DNA from: Plantago major
Taxonomy: Eukaryota > Streptophyta > Magnoliopsida > Lamiales > Plantaginaceae
Length of the DNA: 64,000 nucleotides
NCBI GenBank assembly: GCA_026545765.1
Contig: CM048843.1
Coordinates: 18,877,200 to 18,941,199 of the forward strand
Direction of reading: 5' to 3'
Below are positions 54,830 to 64,000 of this stretch, in pieces (the stretch's first letter is position 1; every line of letters begins with the position of its first letter). The notes under the pieces were generated by a model. That model was not told where the DNA came from, made no database searches, and saw only the letters and a list, made by a program, of their open reading frames with translations. Both the position numbers and the translations under genes were made by a program.

Positions 54830-56331
54830 TTCTTTCCCGATATGTCTTCTTCTTCTCCTCTTCCAACGACAACAACAATCAGAGTTGAAGGATTCTGAGC
54901 CATATGAAAGCACGGAGAATTGAATGTCAAATCCTTCCATGGCTCCGTCTCACTACTCGGATTTGAAGGATTCGGAGCCATATGAAAGCAACAATCAGAG
55001 TTGAATGATGATTTTCAGAGCAACAATCAGAGTTCGATAACAATCAGAGTTCGATTTATGTTGGAGAGCTGGTTTTCAGAGCAACTGTAGTGGGTAACTG
55101 ATATATTGAGTTCTCGATTTAGGAATTAAGACTTGATTGTCCATTTAATGTTTTCCCCCAAAATGCTGAAGAATGGTGATTGGTGAATCAACTTGCATAA
55201 GGGCCTGTTATAATGAGTGGATATGAATCAGAATGAGTGGGTATGAATCAGAAAATAGCTTCCATTGTTGCAGGGTGAATCGTTTGAATGAATTAGAAGA
55301 AGGATGGTGATTGGTGAATCGTTTGATTGAATCTTGGTTAAGTTTGATTGTTTGAATTCTTTTCATTGTTGCAGGGACTCAAATATAAGTTATGGAAACT
55401 AGAAACCCTTGAAGTTGAGAATTTGACAAACCTAATTGAGAGAAACGAAGGATCAAGCATAAACAATCAATCAAGTTGTCAATTCAAAAGAAAGATATGC
55501 AAAGGATAGTCGAATTCTAACCCCTGAACGTAAAGTAGTAATATTTTCTTTTACTTATTATTGAAAATAATGATTGGTTTTTTCATTTTGTTCCTGTTAA
55601 TTATGTACCTCCCTCTTACTAATTTCATCGTGCAAATCAAGATCTGCTCAAAATGTGAAGTTCGAGACCAATTTGGATCTAGTTATTTGAATTATCCAAG
55701 TGGAGGTTATTTGCTTTGAAATAAGAGATTCTTATGTGTAATCTACATTATTTATGCGTCGAGTATTGTTGTAACATAATAATTGAAATACTATTGAAAC
55801 TTCATTCATGCAGTGCAAGGTAACCAAAATTTTAAAGTCAAAGGGCCTTCTTTCCGCATAGAATTCTAGTCAGAATCATGACATAACACAATATGTCATT
55901 GGGTAGATTCTTTTTTGTATTAAACAATTTTCCCTTAATGTAATAACTGTAATATATTTTAAAAAAATTACTGTTAGTTCGGAGCCAAGAAAATATTTAT
56001 AAACATTTTCTTATATAACAAAGAAAAATTGTACATTTACTCTATAAACATATTTTCTAATAATACATGTAACAACCTTACACCTGCATATAATTAACAA
56101 CACTAGAAATGATACCCCGCGCTAATTATAGATTTATTTTTACATCTTATGAATTCAACTGAAAATATAGTATTATTTATTTAGTGGAAATCATATCATG
56201 GATAACTATTACAAAATAGTTAGTTTGTCAAAGTCATCCACAACTGAACCAGAAAGTATTGTCGCTATTCGTTACCCTATGATCTCAAAAGAAAGTAAAT
56301 GACAATCAATTTAATGTGTGGTAATCGATTG
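54830..56331. other. intergenic, nothing recognised
   Basis: Short local repeats (CAACAATCAGAGTT near 54987-55045, GATTGGTGAATC near 55170-55320). No gene or element boundary could be supported. Confidence 0.35.
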
Positions 56332-57345
56332 CACTACTAAAAACTTATGCATCACGGTCCACACTAACCGCACCATTACACCCTATGCTCCGAGAAAAAA
56401 TATACACTGAAGAAAAAAGTTATAATTATCAAGACGTACAAATGGATGTAAACTGGGTCCACAACGTTTAACAACTAAGCAATATTGGCAATTTAATTCA
56501 CGGAAACGATAATGCAATAGTTATTCTAATAAATTAATTTTAGACTGCATGCATGAAAGATCAGAGACGCACTGGATGGTTATCTTTCAACCCTCTACGA
56601 TCCATAATAAGATTAGCATTATTTAATTACGCTTCATGTATTTGTATATAAGTCGATTTATCACTCTTAATATGATAAAAATCAACTTCAAATAAAGAGA
56701 AAAAACTTTTAATATAACTAATTAATTAAGTAATTAAATTGAAGCTTATTATTTATATATAAAACTGCTAATTGTATGCAAACTAATACGATTATCTTTG
56801 CATTAAGATTTAAGACTACTCAAAACTCTCTTTGACTTGAATATGGAACTTTTACAAAAGTTTGGCGCATTCTAGTTCGTATATATACGTTAATCTAATT
56901 ACGTAATTAACATACATGTATATATTAATTGTATAAAAATATAAATATATAATAGCTCAATTCATTAGTGACAGATTAGGTCATCCATCACCACGTAGTG
57001 ATGGTGTGGTCAACTCTGTCACAAGTTTAGCGATGGATAACAATATGTAAAATTAGAGTTTGTTTATTATTAAATTTTTAAAAAAAATCATTTTAGCTAC
57101 AGAATGGAGACAAGTCAATAAATCCCTACCGGTTTAGCCACAGATTAGAACGAAAACAACTTTCATCACAGAAACGGAAGGATTAGATGTATTTCTCGAT
57201 GAATTAGGCCGATCTGACTTTACGTCACCAATCCGTCCCTAATCCGTCGACCGAGAAGAATCGGTCACCAATTTGTTAGTATCCAGCGACGACCATAAAT
57301 CTATGGTTAATTTCTTTGTTGTTGTTTGGAGGAATTTTTGTAGTG
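56332..57345. mobile_element. possible non-autonomous CACTA element
   Basis: The left end CACTACTAAAAAC (56332) and the right end, in reverse complement CACTACAAAAATTCC (57345), are similar inverted termini about 1 kb apart. Subterminal AATCCGTCCCTAATCCGTCG near 57225-57245 resembles the CACTA arm at 54.5-54.8 kb. The flanking triplets differ (TTG and ATT), so no target duplication supports the call. Confidence 0.4.
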
Positions 57346-58147
57346 ATTAGCGAGCCCAAGCCCTCCTAACATTGCCCTCAACTTGCTAGGCAAACACGCT
57401 TTTAGTGATTGGACTTCATCCAAAACCTTATCTCTAGCTGACTTCAGTTATTTTAACTCGTGGTCAACAGTTTGAACTTGTTCTTGAGATTCCAACAATT
57501 GTGTCCTAACTCCTTGGCAAGGTCCAAATCCCCAAATTCTTTTCGTGCTAGATCCTCGAATGCCCCCCCCCCCCCCTAAATGAAGATCTAATTCTGGATG
57601 TGTTTCTAAATCTGGGTTCTTCAACATATTTTTCACAAGTCTCCTACTAAAGTTGACATTTTTTTGAAAATATTTTAGAAATCAGTAATATCAAGTTTCA
57701 ATAAAGCAATGAACGAATAAACATAAGTGTATCCAAGTTTATGGGTCTGGTTTAAGTAGCACAAAAAAGCATGGTTGGTATGTTGTGTTGTTTGGTCAGA
57801 TTGTGATATACAAGGTATAAAATAATTTTGTTTCGACTTTACCTGTTTTGAGTTTTTATCCTAATATATACGAAATGTATATAGTGTTCTAAAATCCGAC
57901 AACTCACGTAGGAACCTCAAGGATTGGTTCTTTGAACCTGAAATGGCATTATACATACAAAGCGACAGAATACTCCCAATTTTGGCATGAAGTTAACTTG
58001 AATACCTCAATATTTATACAGTTAGAACTCAGGGTTAAATAATTGGTTTAGGTTGACTCTAGGAATTGGTTTCACAAAATCCTTCCTATAGACAAAAACA
58101 TACTAAAATATGGCCCGTATCTACCCAAGATCCCAACATCACAATTT
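57346..58147. other. intergenic, nothing recognised
   Basis: A 16-base C run occurs near 57563-57578. No coding region is supported. Confidence 0.35.
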
Positions 58148-58379
58148 GTTAGGAATATCTGTTTAGATTTTGATCAGCAACCTAATGACTTATCTTAACT
58201 CAGAAAGGTGGTTAGTACTCTTGGTTCACTTGAACACTATAAAAGAGGAAACTCACTAAGTATGATAGTCTAGCAAATCTTGTATAGGATGTTAGGTCTC
58301 AAAATGTAATTTTTATTTTCTAAAGAAGACCAAGAAGAAGACTTCCAGCAGGAAAAGTTCAACGGGTTTGAAGACTACA
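58148..58379 (+). repeat. copia LTR fragment, 232 bp, next to a longer copy
   Basis: It begins TGTTAGGAATATCTG and matches the first about 225 bp of the LTR that starts at 58380, closely but not identically. It may be the remnant of an earlier LTR into which the next element inserted, or a partial tandem duplication. Confidence 0.75.
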
Positions 58380-59977
58380 TGTTAGGAATATCTGTTTAGA
58401 TTTTGATCAACAACCTAATGACTTATCTTAGCTCAGAAAGGTGATTAGTACTCTTAGTTCACTTGAACACTGTAAAAGAGGAAACTCACTAAGTATGATA
58501 GTCTAGCAAATCTTGTATAGGATGTTAGGTCTCGAAATGTAATTTTATTTTACGAAGAAGACCAAGAAGAAGGCATCCGCGGAAAAGTTCAGCAGTTTGA
58601 AGATTTGAAGGCGCACAAGATTCTTTGAAGACAAGGGTTTTTGAGATACGTGTCCGGATATCTTGGAGAAACAAGTGTTTTGAAACACACGAGTTGCAAA
58701 AGATATACGAGAATAAAAGGTTTACGAGTCGAGAAAGTGCTTACAGATATCTACACTCAGATACCTTGGACATAAAATATGCTTTTGAAAAAGAAACATA
58801 TTATAACAACTGTTTGAACCAATGGTATCTGGAGCTATGATGATCTCTGGAGAACATGCAAAGTTTCAGAAAACTCTGATTGTATAAAGATCTCTGATAC
58901 CATGCATAGTTCCGTTGGCACTACAGTACAAAGTATAGTACAGTGCATTAAATGCATGACGAAATGTCGAACAAAAGCGGTAACCGAAGAAGAAGACAAA
59001 CACCTTTCTGATTATATTGAGATATCAATAGTTTGAATTTGATTTAAGCTATGGATACTATTCAAGCGGCACTCAAATTCATCTATAAATATCAACACTT
59101 AGGCGGTAGAGAACACACAGAACTTACACCTTAGAACACCTTTGAACTTCAAGAATACTCACCTGGCGCTCTCGAGCAAACTACTTACCTTGAAGCTTTA
59201 CATTGCGACCAAAGCTCTTGATTCTAAGTAGCACAAAAGTTCTAAGTGTCACGATCATATGAGCATTGTTATACGTGAAAGAGTTGAACTAAGATTTCAT
59301 CTAAGTTTCATTCTCTTGAACACTTACCATAGACTTGGGTTAGTAAAGAACAAGATACCATACATTGCAAAGTGTATTAAGTATACTTGATTCTGAGCTA
59401 TCTGAATAACTAAACATGTTATTAAAGAAGCTCACGACAAACAAACCTAAAACCAACACCATATATGGCGTGGAGTCTGGGAAGTACTTAGTTTGGGAAA
59501 CTAAGGAATAACTCAAGGTTCTTGAAACAGAAGTACTTAGCTTGGGAAGCTAAGGAATAGCTCAAAAGGTTTACAGTACATGAAGTACTTGGCATGAATG
59601 GGGAATAACTTCAGGGGGAACACTTGGTTGGGAACTAGTGCTTTTAGGAATCTAAGAAAAGATATCGTAAGGTTACCTCATTTATCTTAGTGGATTCTAG
59701 GTGCGAGAAAGACCGAAGTGGATTAGTTGAAGGATTCATACCTTGAGATACCACTATAAAAAGACTTGTGTTATTTACTTCTGCGGTTTATTACTTGCTT
59801 TACTTATCTTGCAAAGTACTTACACACATCTTACGTGCACTTATCACATAAAGTCTTACGCTCACGAAATTAAGTATCGATATCTACACGGATATCGAGA
59901 AGCTATGTTATCGACAAAAGTTTTAAAAGACTATTCAACCCCCCTAGTCTTTTACTTTGCCGTTATCGGGACCAACA
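58380..59977 (+). repeat. 5' LTR of the second copia element
   Basis: A 1,598-bp LTR with TG...CA ends and a TGTT/AACA terminal inverted repeat, placed immediately upstream of the primer-binding site. Confidence 0.75.
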
Positions 59978-62900
59978 AGTGGTATCGGTGGAGGTTCCCA
60001 AGCCTTGACCTTGAACCTAGATCGAATAAGTGCTCACTAGCGCTTTTCACCTACACGATTCGTTTGTTTAGTGTGTTTGTTGCAGGATGTCTTTAAGTGG
60101 CGCTGATTCTCAAGCGGAGAATTATGAAAATGGAAGAACAACATGATGCTCCACAGAAGCCATCGGTGTGAAATGATCGAAGTAATAAAGAATGGCCCGA
60201 TAGTCATTCAACAACTCAAACAAGTCATAGAGGTTTCTAATGGTAGAGGCAGAGAACAAAGCGATGGGTCTTCCGCAGACGGATCGTCGACGGTTGGGAG
60301 ACCTACGTCGAGTTATTCTGAACCAAAGCAGGAGAGATGGACATCGGAAGATGCAGAGAAATCATGGATGGTCGCTCGTAATATCATCATCGTTCTACTC
60401 GAGCACATGATTAAGCTGTAGTAGGGTGCAAAATCGAAAGTGGCACTGGCTGATTGAAGAAATGCGGCTAAACCTTGAAAAACAAAGGAAAACAAGTTGA
60501 AGTTTTGAAGCTCAAATTCCAAAACTTTAAACAAGGTCAATAGAGACTCTTGAAAAACTAGATTTCGGTTTACAACACTTAAGAGTGACATGGTGCACTT
60601 GGTGAAAGTAATAGATATACCAGTCGAGAAAAGATTAAAACTATTGTGAGAGTCTAAATCATAGCTGGGAACACACAAAGTTTTCTACTTTAACGAGGAA
60701 TGCGGATATCACTCTGTAGAACTTTCCTCTCATCTTGCCCTTTATTGACTATGAGACAACTCGAAGAGAACAAACAAGCGAAGTTGCAGAATGTCGCTTT
60801 AGTTGCTCGAGGAACTTGAAAAGAAGAAAGGCAAGGAAGTGGTGAGGATGCTCTTCTTTGTAAAGCAAATGGGAAAATATCGGTCGAGAAATTGAGAGAA
60901 GAAAAGCGAAAGAAAAGAAAAGCATCTAGGCTCAAACTACCACAGTACAAAAATATACAAAGCTTCGCTAAACAAATCATTTCGAAGCATCAAATCTTGA
61001 GGAAGCAGAAATCGGAAACGATATCCGTTTCTATTGTCAGAAACCTGGTCATTTCAAGAAGGATTGCCCTGTCCTCAACAAACTAAAGACAGGTGACAAG
61101 AAAAACAGAAGAATCTTCAAAAGAAGTTAGAGAGCTATGCTCACTGAAGAAAGGAAAAAGATTCAAATCCAACTGGATGCTCTAGATATTGAATCTGATT
61201 CTGAGGATGAGGATTCAGATTATTCCACACTGCCTTCCCCAGAAATGTGCGGTGTCTCTCATGAAGTAATTGACTTTGGTCAAAAGAAGAAAGAAGTGTG
61301 TGGAATGACTGAAGAAATCTTTCCAGATATCTCCAACATTGAACCTTGTCTAATGGCTGATGAGGTAACACATACTTCATGTTATACTTATGAAAGTGAT
61401 GAAGAGGGAATCAAAGATCTTGAAAAACTCAAAAGAGAACTTGATCTCTACGAAAGAGAATTTCTAATGATCCGAGCTAGAGCTGAAAGTTTTGAAGAAG
61501 AAAAGAATTCTCTTGAAAAGGAAAATTCTCAATTAATCAAGATATCTGAGAAAAAGGATGCTGAAAATGCATTTCTCAAGGCTCGAGATATACGAGACGA
61601 AAAGTCACATAAAGAAGCGATGGCGATCTTCAAAAGAAATGTGAAGATCTTCTTTACGAGAATAAGGAACTCAAAAAGAAAGAACTATCTTTTCAATCTT
61701 ATGCGAAAGCTAGTGACACTCTTCTTGAAGTACAATCTTATTTAAGAGATCCTTGAAAGAGAGGACTTGAAATTTGGACACACACAGACAGTTCCACCAC
61801 TCTGAATAAAATGTGAAGACGAACATTTGTCGGTGATCGAAGGTGATTCCCAAACAATCTATAGTATCGATCGAAGCTAAGATTGTTGACAAAGGAAAGC
61901 GATTCGACCAAGCCTTTGGGAAAAACAAGTCGAAAGGAAAAATGTGAGAAATGTCTCGGAAAAGAAACATAACCTTTGAAAAGTGTAATCACCCACGATC
62001 TATGTATCTCAAAAAGAAAAAATTGCGAGTGACAAATTCTCCTATGTCACGTTTTACGAAAGAAAATAGATTATCGAGAGACTAGCAAAGCCTGAGAAGA
62101 GATCTCGAGATAGCACAGTGCTCGGGCAGTATTGGCTATAAAGCCATTGGAAACAACTTGCTCGTGAATACAAACAAGATCAAAACGATGGTTAAAAGCT
62201 AGAATTGCTCATAGCAATTATCGAAGTGGAAGATAAATCAAACCCTTGAAAATCGAATGCAGCTAGAAGAAGAAATCGGCTAGGAAAGCTAAATCTGTGA
62301 GAAGCGGACTCGAAACTGACAGTGTCTGAAAGCACCAAATGGAGCACGAGGAACACACGAGGAAGAAAATAGTTCTTAACAACAATGATACAAATCATTT
62401 AACTAGGATTCCTCCTTATGTTCCTGTTAGACAAAAGAATGTTTCTAAGAAATTCATTCAAAAATGGATTCCTACTGGAAGATTCTTTAGTCCAGATGAT
62501 TCCATTGTTGGTATGAGAACCTAATCTCATGTTTCCTGTTTTGTGCAGAACACTCTAAAGACTATTTCAAAGTGGCATTTTGATAGTGGATGTGGGAAGC
62601 ACAAGACAGGAGACAAAGCAAATTTGATTGACTACAAAAATTGCAATGATGGACCAATTATCAGGTTTGCTGGAGGAGATGAAAATCCAACAATAGGTTT
62701 TGGCAATTTGAAGTTTGGAGCCCTTACAATCTGAAGTACTTCATGTAAAGGTTGAAATATAATCTCCTAAGCATGAGTCGACTAGTGGACAAAGGGTACC
62801 TGTCGAGATCAAGTCAAAACTATGTAAAGTGATTGACAATGAGTCAAAGCGAGGTCTTGGTTACAAGGCGTAAAGGAAATCTTTATGTTCTTGATTGGGC

Positions 62901-63185
62901 ATCCATACAACCGAAGAATGTCTCTTGGTGAGTCAATCTGGCCACACCGAAGAAAATTGGCTATGGCATAAAAGAATGAGTCACTTGAATTTCAAAACTC
63001 TGAATTAAGTGCAGGAAAGAAGTATAGTCTGGTTGTTGTTGATGATTACTCAAGATTTACTTGGGTTGTCTTTCTCAAACACAAATCTGATGCAAGGGTT
63101 GAGATGCCTAACTTGCTGAATAAGCTCGAAGTCATGAAAAATGACAAGGTATCTGTAATCAGAACAGACCATGGTCCAGAGACAT
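58380..63185 (+). mobile_element. second Ty1/copia element, broken, 3' end replaced
   Basis: A fossil. Its 5' LTR is 58380-59977 (about 1.6 kb, TGTTAGG...ACCAACA), followed two bases later by an initiator tRNA-Met primer-binding site (from 59980). Recognisable parts downstream are gag-derived DNA with a zinc-knuckle remnant (about 60090-61080), a long acidic coiled-coil segment (61137-61745), a protease region (about 62560-62640) and part of the integrase core (about 63020-63180). No 3' LTR in this orientation lies in the window. At about 63186 the sequence changes to an inverted LTR of a related element. It is broken in many places. The coiled-coil gag again suggests a Sirevirus-like lineage. 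Confidence 0.75.
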
Positions 63186-63470
63186 TTTAAATCAAGTGAG
63201 ACTTAACCTTGATATCTTTATAAATCTTGTGCAATCTTTAGTCTTCTAATCTTCAGAAAAGCTTCATTGCTAGGATTAATCTTCATGGTCTTCTTGAAAT
63301 AAAAATTACACTCAGAGACCTATAATCCTAATACAAGATTTACTAGACTAATCATACTCAGTGATTTCCTCTTTTACAATGTTCAAGTGAACCAAGAGTA
63401 CTTAATCACCTTTCTGGCTAAGATAGGTACATGTGATGAGTGATCAAAATACTAACATATATTCCTAAAA
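63186..63470 (-). repeat. inverted LTR fragment of a related copia element
   Basis: In reverse complement this aligns with the first about 290 bp of the LTR at 58380, including CTTGGTTCACTTGAACA and AAAGAGGAAA-like blocks. It is preceded by a polypurine tract (AAAAAAGGGGAAA at 63474-63486, minus strand). It is therefore the start of the 3' LTR of a minus-strand element whose internal part would lie to the right. Sequence divergence shows it is not the partner of the plus-strand element. Confidence 0.6.
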
Positions 63471-63486
63471 AATTTCCCCTTTTTTG

Positions 63487-64000
63487 ATCAGTCATCCATG
63501 ACTATATTTTAAGTCCTATTACAAATTTGTAACCCTGGAAGAGAAAACAATCCACCACTTAATCATTTCAAATGATATTCAATTTTAGTTGAATTAAGTG
63601 CAGGAAGTAAACATCAACCAAATCACATGAAGTGATCTTTGCTGATAAGTTGTCATCTATTAAAATGTATCTGAGACTATGATCTTCAGATAGGTACAGT
63701 TTACAGAAAGAGATGCAACTTTTACATATAGAGAATTTTAAAAACAATCAGCAAGATTACAAAAAGTAATAAAATATACTAAGCAAATTAGAACAAAGGA
63801 GAGTCTAAGCTCCAAGAGAGTATTCTAATGTTACTAGTCTTCAAGTCTTGAAAAGCATGACTTGGGTTTAGATACCTCAAGTTCTTGACACCCTTCTGGA
63901 TCGGTTGACATGATCATCCACTTTTACGCATTCTTGGACATAGTCATAAAGAATCCTTCCGATGAAAGCTCTGTCTTTCTAGATAAGTCAAATATTTCAT
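63487..64000 (-). other. presumed internal DNA of the inverted copia relative
   Basis: Position next to the polypurine tract suggests the 3' internal region of the minus-strand element. No protein domain was recognised before the window ends. Confidence 0.35.

Overview
The window is nuclear DNA of a flowering plant, almost certainly a eudicot. The evidence is spliced genes with GT-AG introns and close matches to plant-specific families (GRAS, ATL RING-H2, plant NDR kinases, plant-type ABCI proteins, CHR8). The intergenic DNA is rich in Ty1/copia and Ty3/gypsy-like LTR remnants, PIF/Harbinger, hAT and CACTA elements, a LINE tail and SINE-like pieces. I cannot name the species from the sequence.

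Layout. Positions 1-18.9 kb are almost all transposon-derived. They hold a 5'-truncated LINE tail, nested gypsy-type LTRs (2.8-5.6 kb), a hAT MITE (5915-6401), a PIF/Harbinger-like MITE (6561-7215), a copia retrotransposon with both LTRs and an intact 5-bp target duplication (8050-14709), a repeat-rich stretch, and a Harbinger element carrying only a Myb-like ORF (16874-18915). Positions 19-51 kb are a gene island of six host genes: a SCARECROW-like GRAS gene (-), an ATL-type RING-H2 E3 ligase (-), a 13-coding-exon NDR/tricornered kinase (-), a soluble ABCI ATP-binding protein (-), a CHR8/CSB SNF2 ATPase (+) and a NECAP-like clathrin-adaptor accessory protein (-). Positions 51-64 kb are transposon-rich again: a Harbinger nuclease remnant, CACTA pieces, a second broken copia element, and the end of an inverted relative at the right edge.

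The six genes do not form one pathway. They cover root/ground-tissue type transcriptional control (GRAS), ubiquitination at a membrane (ATL), growth and cell-shape signalling (NDR), a cytosolic ABC ATPase, transcription-coupled repair (CHR8) and vesicle traffic (NECAP). The ABCI and CHR8 genes are divergent and share a 1.2-kb upstream region. CHR8 and the NECAP gene are convergent.

The points most worth a second look are as follows. (i) Conserved host exons carry a few one-base losses: four in the NDR kinase and one in CHR8. These look more like assembly errors than decay, but must be settled. (ii) A near-perfect 69-bp tandem duplication spans a splice acceptor in the ABCI gene. (iii) A minisatellite of about 120 bp per unit abuts and copies the 5' splice site of the NECAP intron 1. 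(iv) Several transposons have clean target duplications. I did not find a convincing undescribed biological system here.
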